Source of the DNA: Ophthalmolycus amberensis
Taxonomy: Eukaryota > Chordata > Actinopteri > Perciformes > Zoarcidae
Direction: 5' to 3'
Assembly: GCA_024529925.1 (NCBI GenBank)
Contig: JAFEUB010000800.1
Coordinates: 136,501 to 200,500, forward strand
DNA: 64,000 bases
A program made the position numbers and the translations under genes. Positions within the stretch are counted from its first letter, which is position 1. Each line of letters opens with the position of its first letter. Shown one piece after another: positions 1 to 12,663 of this stretch. The notes under the pieces were generated by a model. It did not search any database. It was not told where the DNA came from and was given only the letters and a program-made list of their open reading frames with translations.

Positions 1-3000
1 TGCAGATCTGTTTTATACTTCCAAAATATTTCTTTGACTTCACAAATATTGTGTGTTTGTGCCAGGTGTTTATGTTTATGTAAACTTGTTTTGCATCAGA
101 TAAAGTGACCTTTGCTGTAGATTTGTTGGGACTGTTGTTGTGCTATTCCTTCTTCTCTATTGCGCTCCTTCTCCCGGTTGAACTCGACCGCTAATGCAAC
201 GGGTCAGTCCCATGAATTATGTAATCCATGTCTCCTCCCTGCTGGTGGAATCGATGCGCAGCAGAGGAGCAGCCGGGCCCGCACGGCTGCGAGTTGCATT
301 CGGCTCCGCAGTAATGTGTTTGACAACCATCCAGACGGAGCAGACCCCCCCCCCCCCCCGCTCACACCAGGTCTATACCCCGGCTCCACGCTCAGCCGAG
401 GCTTAGACACAGCCAACTGTTGCAAATGGCTGATGAGCTGAAATCCCCTGCTGCGTGGAGGGCCGAGTGGAGCCTTTATCGTCAGAAACACGCATGTGAC
501 TGGGAGGATGTGGGATGCTGATGAACTCTGCTGCTCTAATTGATCTGGATAACTGCTTTAGACAAATGGGTTTTGGGTTAAATTGATTGCACAGCCGCTG
601 CAAGAACAACAAAAAAACCCGGATGCAAAGAGACTGCTGAATGCTTGAGATGAGGCTTCGGAACATTTATCTGGTTGTCAATACCAGTACTTTATGAAAT
701 ATCAGTCAATACTGGGAGAGAGCAGTATGATGGAGGGTTCTCCCTCTGACCGCGTCTGTAAGTGAAGCTCATTTCAGATTTATTTAAAGCCATAATGGAT
801 CCATTTGCTGTGCAATAAAGCACGCTCATGTGAATATATCTTTACGGGAAATAAAGGAAGAATTGCATGTGAGTAGAGTTAAGTCTGGTGCAGCTGTTTA
901 AAGCGGCTTCACACACGGATTTAATCTTTTATCAGTCAACAGACGAAGAGATGAAACCCGCTTGGATTCACATGATTCACACCTGCACTGTAATCACACA
1001 TTGCTGTCGTACATCAATGGCAGCGTTGTTTACAGAACATGGGTGAAATCAACGCGTAACTCTTAAGGTCAGCCGAGTTGAACCACTGGATACCAGTCGG
1101 TCTGTCGCTGGGTTACTGTGTGTCTCTGAGGATTGTTACATAAGCCCGCAGCTATCTCAGAGAGTGTAGAGCGTCGTAATGGCTGTCGCTGCTGTCGGGG
1201 CTGAACGAGAACAAAACCTAATCACAGTGACAAGTCGGCGCACCGAGACCCGGTGCGCTCGTACCGTACTCACTCACTCCGCCGGCTCGCTGCCCTTCTT
1301 CTTCTCTGCTCGGGAAAGTTTTAAAAGTACAATTTACTGTGCTAAATTACAGACTCTGTGGTCTTGTTCTTGCTTTTCTCACCATAGAACCATTTTCTTC
1401 TTCTTCATGTTCTGGCGGCTTTGCTGTATCTTAATGTCTCTTCTGCTTTCCCATCCTCCCATTTTCTTGTTTTTCTGTTGAAAGTATAGAGAGTAGCTAC
1501 ATTAGCGTCCTATTTACTGGAGAAAGAGGAAACGGACTCGTCACATTGACACACATCCCGGCTCTTCTGAAACCAGTACAGCAGAAATGAGGTGCTACTG
1601 GTTCCCTGATGGTTGCTCATGTGGTTAACAAAATGTGATCGGTTAAACCAGCCCCAGTTCGTTCACTGTTGCAATTCATGATCGCGAGATAATGCCGGTG
1701 GAGTCGGGAGCTGCCGGGCAGCATTCCTCTCTGCGTTCCTGGACAGGAAGTGCTTCTCTGTCTGACTTCCTGCCTTCCACATCGTGGATTAAAGGGTTAC
1801 TGGTGTTCACTATATACCCTCACACACTTAATCCTTATTACAGCTATCACTTATCTCCTGCTGCTTATTTTCCACCTGCTGCATTTTCTAATTGGCACAT
1901 AGGTTCACTAGTCTGGAAGAGTTGGCGGCTGGTGATCCTGCTGTTGTCTCTCTTGTCGGGTTCCTGTTAAGCGAGCAGGTGGAATTCAGTAGTAGGCCGG
2001 TGACGCAGAGGACGGCGGATCGTATGAACTCATGGCTCTGTCTGCTTGTCAATAATTCAAAAGCAGACTGGCTGATAATGTGCGCTGACGTCTGTGTGGC
2101 TTCTTATGGGGTCATCGCACAGCAGGGCTGCTCAGAGGGATGCCACGGGGTCACGGGTTCAACTGCTAACCGCAGTGCAGACTAGTATTACAAACAATGA
2201 GGTAGTGTGAAAGTAAAAATCAAATCCTGAAACAAACAGGCAGCACTTTGACGCAGAAATGATTTTTCTTAGGTCTTCATTATTTGTCATGTGGGGACTT
2301 TTCCGTCCCCCAAAATGTCCACAAGACTGCAGGACTACAGCTTGATTCCCTCAGTTAATAGGGTTCCTGAAGGTTCCTCCTCGGGTTCCTGTGTGTGTGT
2401 GTGGTGTGTGTGTGTGTGTGAGTGTGTGTGAGACAACAGTGGCAGGTTTCCTCTCAGCCTCCTGCTAATCATTTAACACCTGCCCGTCCATGCTGCCCAC
2501 AATCCACAGAGAGCAGCAGGTTAACCTCTTTACCTGGAGGATTTACTGCCTCTCACTAAGCCACCCGCTCTGTGGCTCGTTTCACCGCCTGACTGGCTGC
2601 TGCTTCACTTTTCAATCACATTCAGCACTCCCTTGTATTTGGTTACTTGAGTCACATTTCTCTTTGTTTCTTTTATATTTTTTTGGCACTTTAGATTATT
2701 AGCATATCAAACATTAAACGGTCCCATCTGCTGATACATCAATGTATTATTGCGTCTTAAAAGCGCTTCTCTCCTCCTCACTTTGCCCGAACAGCACCGG
2801 CCGAGGAGTGTGAGCTCCATTAAGGGGTAGCTTCAGTGTCGGTAACATTAACGGTGTATTGCAGCCCCGTTGAACAAGCGGACAGATGATGGATCGCCCG
2901 GGGTTAATGGTGCACGGAGGCCTCTATCCGAAGAGAGAGAGAGAGAGCTGTTTGAACTCGGGCCATCATGATAACATTGCTCCGGGTTGCCGGTGAAAGT

Positions 3001-4100
3001 GCTGAGAGGTGCAGGTACACCGTAATGTTCTCCCCATCCGAGGGAGTGATAGCCGGTCGACTCGCTGCACCATTCCCCCCGGCCCTCATGTCAGAGAGCG
3101 AGAGGAAGAGAGGTGAAGTGAGAGGAAGAGAGGTGAAGTGAGTGTACCCCCCCCCCCCCCACGCACTCTTCCTAAATGCTGACGGTGCCCAGCCCTAACT
3201 CTTGAGACACTGGCATGAATATAGAACTATGGATTTGGTGCTCTATGATGAGATGCTTTTTTTTCTGTTGTAGCAGCAGCTCGTCCAGTATCGTCTGAGG
3301 ACTTTGTTTTTGTTTAGCTGTCATTGGGAGGTGTGGTCTCCGTAATAAATGTGCAGCCTTTGGAGCTGATTGGCATTTGGCTGACAAACGTCTGGTTCAG
3401 GTTGAGCAGCATCGCCTCGGCCTTCTCTCAGTCAGCGTGTGTTCATCCTGAATCGACAGCTTACAGCGTTATTTGTACGAGGACAAAATTGAAAGCTGTC
3501 CACATGTGATCACAGGACGGATTCGTCTTTGTCTGCATGCATCTTATCTTTGTTCTCTAACAATAATACTGACATTTGAATGTGTTCTCAGCTGATTTGT
3601 TACAGAATATGGCGCTCCTGGGGCAGAGTTAAAAGCTTTTCAATGACATCCAAAGGGAGCACTTGTGAACAGCAAGCTGTCGTGCAACAACTTATAAAAG
3701 ATCCAGGAGACAAAATACAAACCAGCGTTATTATTTCCTGGAAGCGCAGATGATACACGGCGGGGAATCGCATGTGAATGAAACTGCTGAACGCTCAAAT
3801 GAACAAACTCGCATGAAACGACATATTATTCTGTAACGTTGTCGATGTTCTCTGGCAGCCGCCGTGAAGTCGACGACCGCCATCCTCCCTCGCACGCCGT
3901 GCAGAGCGGCGCCAAGTGATATAATACTGAGATCACACATCACTGCTCTTGGAAATGGAAATGGCGATGGCATCTTGTCAAGTTAGAGCCGAAATGGGCT
4001 TCATAGATGGTATTCATTTTAGGTTTCCACATCACGAGATGATGACGAGACTACGGTTATTCAATCTGGAAGTTTGGGTTCTGCGGTGTGCGATGGACAT
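1..4100. other. Non-coding 5' flank or intron 1 of atp11a, left part
   Basis: No coding exon recognised. It contains short C runs (347-359, 3147-3160), a GT repeat near 2393-2432 and a short direct repeat of gagaggaagagaggtgaagt (about 3099-3140). A search by eye for the ATP11A first coding exon was negative, so the real promoter probably lies to the left of the window. Confidence 0.5.
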
Positions 4101-4150
4101 GAGAACAGAGGCTGCCCTGTATTAAACAGCAGTCTGCTGGAAGTGCTTCT

Positions 4151-4166
4151 CCAAAAGGCCTTTTGG
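4151..4166. repeat. 16-bp perfect palindrome
   Basis: ccaaaaggccttttgg is its own reverse complement. It lies 400 bp from the paired hairpins at 4574-4662. Confidence 0.8.
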
Positions 4167-4573
4167 GGCCAGAAACGCAGTCAAAGCTGCAGCAGAGGAC
4201 AACAATATAAATAATGGAACCATGGTCGAATAGATATGTTTCTCTGAGTGCAGCATTACCCAAAGTGAGCCCAAATGACAACCCTGAATCCATTTTAAAT
4301 GTGCTTTGTGTAGCATTTTAACATGAATAAATAATCACCGCATTAATATTTGAGCGTAATTGGCACAAACAAAAGAGGCCGCCGCTAAATTTTACGCCGC
4401 GTGCCGTCAGGTCGGATTAGGCACTAAGTCGGCGGGATTGATTTACAGGACGCAGGGAGACGCAAAGTGGCACAAGCTCAGCAAGGAAGTGCTTTCTGTT
4501 TTCTATAGATTTGAGAACGCGGAACTTTTGTCGCTGGAAAGTAAATTCCCTCTGAAGTTTCAAACGGCCTTAA

Positions 4574-4595
4574 AGATCCTCAGCTGTGAGGATCT
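4574..4595. repeat. Inverted repeat, 9-bp arms, 4-nt loop
   Basis: agatcctca and its exact complement tgaggatct flank a gctg loop. It is 29 bp from a second, longer perfect hairpin. Confidence 0.85.
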
Positions 4596-4624
4596 CACTT
4601 CTCCAGCGTCATGTGACTGCCTTC

Positions 4625-4662
4625 ACGAGGGCAACCACATGATGCCATGTGGTTGCCCTCGT
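4625..4662. repeat. Inverted repeat, 17-bp perfect arms, 4-nt loop
   Basis: Arm 4625-4641 (acgagggcaaccacatg) is exactly complementary to arm 4646-4662, separated by atgc. It is too short for a normal vertebrate pre-miRNA, but the stem is perfect and GC-rich enough to form a stable hairpin or cruciform. Confidence 0.9.
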
Positions 4663-5884
4663 CCCTCTGATTCGTCCTGTGATCTTCACCCTCCCACTGA
4701 GATGTGATCAGGAATGGAGGATGAAAAAAAAAAAAATAGTTGCAGTCTCGTGTGTCGTCGCTCTTATTGGCCGTGACAGAAGTCAGTCAGAATCAGAAAA
4801 GAAAGGAGAAGGAGGGTCAGTCAGACAAGAGGGAAAAAGAAAGAGAGGACGGAGAGATAACAGTCAGTGGTAGAAGTGAGCCCAGAGAGAGAGAGGGGGG
4901 GGGGCTGTTAATCTCAGTTGTCAAGGAGATAATGAAGAGAAAACTGACCATAAAGTCATTTTCTCCTCTCCTGCACCCTCTCACACATTGAGGTGACACG
5001 GAAGGGCAGCAGGATTCATGAGGACATGTGACCACGAGACACCGGGAACAGAACGAGGCTCAGCTGAGAACCGAACTCAGCTGAAGGGAAATAAACTAAA
5101 AGCAGCACAAAGCAGAGAACACATTGGTGTACAATAGTGTGTTGTTGTCGAGCATGATGATGTAACAGTGATTCAACATAACAGGACAATACAAATAAAA
5201 TCAGGGCATTTATTTTTGAGTATTCGTTTCTCAAGGCAGCTGGGCTCAATGGCAGCTAACTGAATCATGCAACGCGGACGCTGTCGTCAAGTTTCAAACT
5301 AGATGTTTGGTGAGTAGTATGAAGTACTCGACTACACAGTCAACACAGCCTTTTTATAGAGTCTTCAGTGTTTGTGTGTGAAGTGTGCTCATGATTACCG
5401 GCAACACAGACAGTGTAATGAGCACCACTAAGCAGCAGCGTCCCCGCAGGACAGACATTAGGGAGGACCGACAAGTGCTCCCATTACCGAGGAGGAGAGA
5501 GACGTTTGAAAAGTTTTGGAAAGAAACTCACAGGAGGAAGATTGAGAATATTAAAAGCATTCTGCTGCTTTTCTCTGAGCTCCTCGGAGACGAGGAGGCA
5601 GCATTGCTTTACAGCAGGAAGTGAGAGCACTATCGGAGGGATGTGAAACACGTGTACGCTACGAGAGCAGCAGCTAATGGGACCGTCACCCTGAGGATAA
5701 TAGAAATGAACAGAACAGACTCACATAATGAAGGTTGTTACCAGTAATAGGAATGCATTACGGCTTCTTCCCGTATAAGTGCTTTGTGGGTGGATGAGTC
5801 AAGTCAGACATCAGGTAAAAACACACATTTTAAATATGAAAGCACAACCTCAGACCTGCAGTAGCTGAGTTAGTCTGGACAGAG

Positions 5885-6760
5885 CCAAAATACATCAAAA
5901 CGTGCGGCCTGATCGGGAATAGCGCGGAAACTATTTTTCGGAGAGATTCGCCCAGCGGTTTTCCCGAAAATCCCGGAAAACCCCGAAAAACGGAGCAAAA
6001 TGGAGTTTGGCGCGCTTCTCCTCACACAGCGTTGCCAACAGCGGCGTGAAAAATACATCAAGACGTGCGGCCTGATCGGGAATAGTGTGCTATCTATTTT
6101 TCGGAGTGATTCGCCAAGCGGTTTTCCCGAAAATCCCCGAAAATCCCCAAAAACGGAGCAAAATTTCTCCATTCACTTGAATGGGGTTGCGGCGTGAAGA
6201 GAGCTAAAAAAACACTTAACTTTGGGCCCATATTGACTAGCCGTACATTAACGTAGAAACATGATTCAAAGTTTAAAACGTAGACAGAACGCTGGACTTT
6301 ATTGAGCCAAAGGGACATTTTGATAGCTAGCACAGTTTTCATGAAGTCGCAGATTAAGTTTCAGGAGAATTTTGGGTCTGTTTTAGATTTTATAATGGGT
6401 GTGTATTGCGCAGCTCGTTAAGAGCTAGAGTGAGAGCATAACCGTTAGAGTGGAGCGGAGCAGGAAACTCTTCTGTGATTTTTCCAAACAAATTGCTCCA
6501 GCTCCCACAATCTTTACTCTTGAAACACCATTTTGGCCAAAAAGCTTGGAAATGTTGTGCTGTCGCACACAGATCTCTGTGGAATCCAACGGACTTACAC
6601 ATTTGGCTCAAAGAGCCACAGAGCGACATGAACTCCAACCAACTGCTCCATTAGACTCCATGTTAAATCTCACCACTAATTTCTCAAAGAACGCAGACGG
6701 TACCAGTTTTGTCTATTGCGCTTGAGCTCACATTATTAACACCACAAACATAAAAAAACA
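5885..6760. mobile_element. Dispersed-repeat-like block with a 163-bp internal duplication
   Basis: A unit of about 163 bp beginning tacatcaaaacgtgcggcct (5891) is repeated from 6054 with substitutions. Both copies carry gcggttttcccgaaaatcc and acggagcaaaat. The block continues with ccattcacttgaatgg (short inverted repeat) and sequence of unlike composition to about 6.75 kb. It has the look of a non-autonomous fish transposon or retro-repeat. No terminal repeats or coding domain could be fixed, so the limits are approximate. Confidence 0.45.
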
Positions 6761-8439
6761 CATCAGCGCATTTGCCAGAGTCTTATCTCTCTCACGGTAT
6801 CCATATTTTATTGATTAGTCTCATGGTTTTGGTATGAAGGGCATATGTTTGACAGGTAGTTTTGTTGAAAATCACTGTTCACTCTCTCTCTTAAGTAGCC
6901 TCTACCGGTAACATTGGCGTGTGTATATATTGCGATTTCTTCGGGCAGTAGAAGCCACACTGTCAAAATTTCTTTGGGAATTTTCTAGTTCATGCTTATC
7001 ATCCACAACATATCCTGCACAGAATTATTTTTTTTCTCTATCCACAAAAGATTTGATATTTGTACTTCAGGACGCCTGAGAAAGCTGAGTGGTGTTACTC
7101 CCCATTCAGTTGTTACTTTCACCACATTTATTTCACGTGACCTGAATGCAGCATTAGGGGAAGTCACGGGGGACCATGTGACCGTCGGCAGCCCTCCCAT
7201 CCAGTCCCCCCCCCCCCTCTCACATGCGCTCAGCAGCAGACACAATGAAGCAAGTATGACCAGCGTGTAAGTTGATTCCCCCTCGACATCCAAAGAATGG
7301 CCGTGCTAATGGCCGTGCTTATCCGCAGGAAATCCACAACAACGGTCTTCTGTGCAGCTCCGAGGAGCCTATTAGCCCGTCTGCCTCCCGCCTCATCATC
7401 GAGTGCAATAACCGCTTACAGCAGCTTACAGCAAGCATGGCTCGAGTATTTGTAGTGTGTGATTCGGGTCATCGCAGTGGTAAAAGTTAAATCTAGAGCT
7501 AGAAGTCGTGCGGTACAGTACTGAGATCTGCTGTGTGAAAACCAGGCTAATGAAGTTCTCTGTATAGCTGACAGAAGGTCAGAAGGTCTCTCCTCTCACA
7601 GTTTCAATCGTTTGCCAAAGAGGGGATCAGTGATTCAGCAGGAAGGGCGTGTCCTGTGGGAGTGGTGTGTGTGTAGGTCAGATAAAACCACAGAGTTTCC
7701 ATACATGGATCTGTAGACGAGATTAAAGGAAGCGCCGAGAAACTAATAAAGACAAAGTCTGCAGGAACCTGGTGCTGTATAATCATGCACAACAAGTGCT
7801 CGTTAATAATAGATGATATTATTTACACTGTTTATTACGCCGAACCAGCATGCACTCGCACGGCGGTCTGCTGACCCACAGAGCGAATGGAAGCAGGTGG
7901 GTTTCTATGTTAGATGATGTCCAGAGAGTAAGCAGCCCTGCTGTTTATGCTCAGACACATATTCAAATCTTCACAGTGTAGAGCCACGTTGATTCACACG
8001 GTCCCTCCCACCGCCACTCCCACATCCTAAATGTTGAACAGAAGGAAGTACAGTGAATGTGGGCTAAGTAAACATATCAGCAGTAAAAGGAGGAGCAGTA
8101 AGTCGGAGCGTTGATGTGATTTCAGTCGTGGGAAGAGGAGGAAGAGGAGGAGCTGTCGTGGTTGGATTAGAAACAGAAGTATGACGAACTGTAGCAGCGA
8201 TTACTGAGTAGTGACAGTAACCTGATACTAAATAGCAGTAGTCTTCGTGCAATGACATGAATATTGACATTAATAGTAGAAGTAGTATTTCAGTAACACG
8301 ATAGAAAATAAGCTTTATTTAAATCTTTCATCAAACAAACTGCAGGGCCTCCTCTCTTTTTCATCCGTCCTTGGTTTTGTTTGTACTTTACAGATATGTG
8401 GGCTTGTGAGGACATGCAGGTGTAGAGTTATGATAATAT

Positions 8440-8478
<39 letters not shown>

Positions 8479-11400
8479 GCTTTATAGACTGGCTTGGTTG
8501 TAACTGATTAGTATTCTGTCTCATTAGTATTTCTGGAGTTTAATGTTTTTTTTACCTGCCAGCCAGGAGCATAACTATTAAGGCGTAACATGCACGGAGG
8601 TTCATGTCCTCCGCTTCCTTGCATGCATTTGTTGTGACTCAAAACCTCACCAGAGGGATCCCTGCTGGGGATTTGTTTTGCTGTCCTGCCATGTCGGGAC
8701 ACTAATTTCAGGATTTTCATTTGTGGTGATTAAAGGATGCAGATTTTGGGTGATGCTGATTGTTTTTTTTATCAGAGCGATGGACCAGACCAGACTGACA
8801 GCATCACTGTCATCGGGTTGCAAATTCATGGAAAGATAATGAGGTTCCAATGGTGGAAAAAAGGAAAATGTTAATCATAGTTTTTCTTTTTTCAACTTCC
8901 CATCAATTTTACATTCAGGCTGAATTACAAAACAAATGAATCACAGATCTCTGATTGGATGCTGATGGTCCCAAAAAGCTCCTCTGTGGGCAGCTTTTGT
9001 CATGATCTCGATCTCATTTGGGTCTGGCCTGCTGGCCGGTGTGAGGCTGAGCGACAGGGTGGCAGATGGGGAGCACAGCTGGTATTTTAATCTGTGACTC
9101 AGGTAACGCACACACATGCTCGCACAGTCGCACACACAGATATCGGGACGTTTATCCCAATATACACAATACGTCCTCCGCATCAGCTCTCTGCAGTGTG
9201 TACCGCTGCAGTTAATCGTCTTCTCTCGGGATCATCAGCTCACATACGGCACAACATCCCCCCGTGCATAGATAGTACGCGTCGGCTGCTATTTTCAACC
9301 TGCCCTCGTGCCGTTTTTAAACTTTGAGTCCACTGGGAGCAGCCGTGGAGACGGTGGTGACTTCTGGAAATGCTCTGCTGTTCTACGTACTGAGAATAAA
9401 CAGACGGACTGCCACAATCTCCACACCCCTGCATTTATTTATCCCTTTCACCCTTTTAGCCCAAACGTAATCTCAAGAGCAGTAGTCAACAGGCGCGCAC
9501 ACACACACACACACACGCACACACACACACTATATGTCTGTATTTAATGCCTAATGATTTAGTGAAGGGGACAGGATTTCTCTTATCTCCGCTGCTCAGT
9601 GGCAGCAGAGGGATAACACACGCTCCTGCAGCGTGTGTCCATGTATTCTAATCATGTTTGCACATGCAACCCTGATATATGACACAGTATTTACATGTGA
9701 AAGTGTGTGTGTGTGTGTGTGTGTGTGTCTGTATCGCAGAGAGTAGGTTGTCATCCGTGGCTTTCGTCGAGACTTATTTGCAGCGCCGCCTGTTGCAGCG
9801 GGAGATAAAACACTTTGGTCATCAGTCGAACAACAGCTCAGTCTTTAAAGCGGCAGGCAAACAATAGCTGTGTGTGTGTGTGTGTGTGTGTGTGTTGCAG
9901 TGATTCCTGCTTCCTGCTGGCAGTTTCCTGTAAATGTTATCTTGACTTGCCAGGCATCGTACAGCAATAACTACAGTTTTTGCAGAGACTGAACTGTTTT
10001 GATCGTTTCAAATGAAAGATTTCCCCCAAAAATAGTGTCACATATCTTCTGACATGTATGTTATGGTCAATCTGGGAGTCATGTGTAATAATGGGGTTTT
10101 AATGGATGCATCCGTGTTCGCCCGGCTGTGGAAACAAACAGAACTGAGCCTCATTGAATAGAAAAGGGAAAGTTTTGAGGAAAACTTCAAAGTTTTCTGT
10201 GCGTCTTTGATCAGGACGGCATCTCTCTGTCTCTGGTGGGTCGGGTGGCAGTTTGGGGGGTGGCCAGCTGCTTGTTTCAGGAAGTGTGTGTGTGTGAGTG
10301 TGTGTGTGTGTGTGTGGGTGAGAGAGTGGGTGAGTCCAGCTCTTCCTGTTTACAAAACGCTCCTCTGTTCCTGATCACAGTGGGGCTTCAGTTTCTGGCT
10401 CTGTAATGCTGCGTTCAGGTCCTGTGGGAATAATCAGAGTTATTTTGAAAGCACCAAATTATTTGGCACATTTTAAATACACATTTTATATAGTAAGGCA
10501 ATTTTGACATAGGAGTCGGTTAAAAAGATGTAACGCATTTTAAAATAGCATTCAAAGTGTTAGTTTCACTTCTTTAAAACACCACGAGTCCTCTGTGCAC
10601 CTGCTTGTACATTCAGGCTCTCAAAGTGCCTTTAAACGTCCTACCTCTAAGTGGGACAGACAGAAACAAAGCCCGCGAGCTCTCTCCATCCCTCTCTCAC
10701 GACCACAAATGTTTCCCTTCCAACTATAAATACGCCCCCGAAACCTGCCGCGTCCTGTAACACGAAACGCCGCCAAAAGTGATTATCAAGCTCCAGAATA
10801 GCCCAAAGTCTCCCGTTACATCCAGGCGGCTGAAAGGCCCGGGCAGTTTTATTTTATAAGCCGTGCTTTTATTTTGTGAAGATGCTGTTTTATTTGATTA
10901 GAAACAGAGAGGCTTTCATATAAAAAGCTTGAATCCGGATGAAAGCGAAACGTAATCGATAGGAGAGAGGTTGTCTGCTTCGAGGCCATCCAGGTTGTGG
11001 TGAGAGACGGAGAGGGAAGAGGTGAGAAAACGAATAAAGCTGCATGGCGGATCAAAATGGAAGAGATGAGCAGAAGAGATTCTCAGTCAGTGATCAACAC
11101 ACGTATGTCACATTGGATTATGGCTCACAGACTTTACAGGCCGACTAATTATCAGGCTAACGAGCTCCCGATAATGTGCAGGCGACTAACGGGAAGTGTG
11201 TAAGAAACGTGTTGGGTGAAGCAGACGGAGCCGGCAGGTGGGAGAGAAGAGGAGGAACAATAACACCGTGTGGGCCACAGAGTTGGCAAGCCCTCCATGC
11301 TAACTGATATTCCTCTCCTCAGTCAGTTAGTAAGAACCCTCTCTGATGTGATGGATGGGATGTTGGTTCAGTGTCCAGACAGCATCAATACTGGCCTTCT

Positions 11401-11582
11401 AAAAGGTAAAGAAGAGGGCAGTGAAGACAGGGAAGTACGGATGATACGCTGTGTGTATTACTTAAATAAATACATTTTTATCCGTGTGTCATTTCTTCTT
11501 TATTCCATAAATAGTTGGAGTCACAGGCTATAAATAGCTCTCCATCTGAAACAAGGTAATCTTAGAGCAGTGAGTTAACCTG

Positions 11583-11640
<58 letters not shown>

Positions 11641-12510
11641 GGGCAGACGGAGAGAGTGTGTAGAAACTGGGCCATGCAGCCCCCTTGACACTCAATCTCA
11701 TTCACCAGCCACAGATTACTGTCACCTCTCATTAGCCCGTGTGAACGTGTGTGTGTGTCTGTGTGTGTGTCTGTGTGCTTGTAGACAGACTATTTAGGGA
11801 TGAATTAAACGACTTTCGCCAGGTTCATTAGTTGCGATTGCTGGCTGCCGTTGGACATTTGTAGAAAATGCTTCGTGGCTGAGCGAGAGCGAGGCGACAG
11901 AGGGAGAGGATTAGGTGTGTTTGGAGTTCAGCCCCTCATTCTGGTCACTGCAGTTCAAAATGAGCAGGTGCTTAAAGATGGCCGCGACCTGTTGTGACAA
12001 GAAAGCCCTCTGGACGGGGTTCCATCTGTCTTGAAGTCATTTCGTGTCCACAGACAATTGAGGAAAATACCCAGGGCTAATGGGCTGCATGGAGATGGGA
12101 CTAGTGTGTGATTCCAGGACAAGTTCAGTCCTGCCTGAAATACTTGACGCTCAAATAGCTCACTTGCATGTGTCAGTATTAGTGTATAGAATACCACACT
12201 AACATTAGTTCTTGTTCAAACGACGAAACGCTTTCAGGTGTCTCACTCAGTCCGTGTGTGTGTGTGTGTGTGTGTGTAATCTGCATTCCAGTCTGAGTCA
12301 CATGCAGGTCAGTGTATCCGTGGCAACTAAAAGCTCTCATTCACGGAGGAGAAGTTACTCATTCATTCTGTCGCTCTGTAAACGTCTGCTTGAGTGTGTC
12401 ACGCAGCATTCTGTTATCAGTGTGTTGATCGCACAGGTCCGTCACACGTTTATTCATCCCCCATGAAGAACTAGTTGAATGTAAGAGTCACTGAATATAC
12501 CGTCTAACTA
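6761..12510. other. Non-coding intron 1 or flank of atp11a, right part
   Basis: Nothing coding recognised. It contains several CA/GT microsatellites (8443-8474, 9498-9530, 9703-9728, 9869-9895, 10283-10317, 11585-11638, 12256-12278) and a C run at 7207-7216. Short frames across the CA/GT runs are artefacts of the repeats. Confidence 0.5.
11585..11638. repeat. (GT)n microsatellite
   Basis: About 54 nt of almost uninterrupted GT repeat, among the longest in the left part of the window. Confidence 0.95.
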
Positions 12511-12533
12511 CCCCCCCCCCCCCCCCCCCCCCC
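12511..12533. repeat. atp11a: C23 homopolymer in the exon 2 splice acceptor
   Basis: Twenty-three C bases are followed by tctgcag and exon 2, so the homopolymer forms almost all of the polypyrimidine tract of this splice site. Length in the assembly may be unreliable. Confidence 0.9.
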
Positions 12534-12540
12534 TCTGCAG

Positions 12541-12663
12541 TGTGTTGGTGAGGAGAACTGGGTGGACAGCAGGACGATTTACATCGGACACAAGGAGCCT
12601 CCTCCAGGAGCGGAGGCCTTCATACAGCAGAGATTCCCCGACAACAGAATAGTCTCCTCCAAG
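12541..12663 (+). CDS. atp11a: atp11a exon 2 (N-terminal cytosolic segment)
   Basis: The exon starts in phase 0 after ...ctctgcag and encodes 41 residues beginning CVGEENWVDSRTIYIGHKEP and ending NRIVSSK, the classic P4-ATPase N-terminal segment. The donor is aag|gtcagc. Its acceptor tract is a run of 23 C bases (12511-12533). Exon numbering assumes one missing upstream coding exon. Confidence 0.95.

Noticed and set aside
4360..4707. 115-codon plus-strand frame over the hairpins
   Set aside because: No known domain, no neighbouring splice support, and it runs through perfect inverted repeats. Probably chance.
8315..9867. Frames rich in CV or HT repeats
   Set aside because: They are translations of (GT)n/(CA)n microsatellites.
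1..12540. First coding exon of atp11a (about 13 codons ending in a His-Arg-Tyr-like sequence)
   Set aside because: No ATG segment with the expected residues and a donor in the right phase was seen. Intron 1 is very large in vertebrates, so the exon is probably outside the window.
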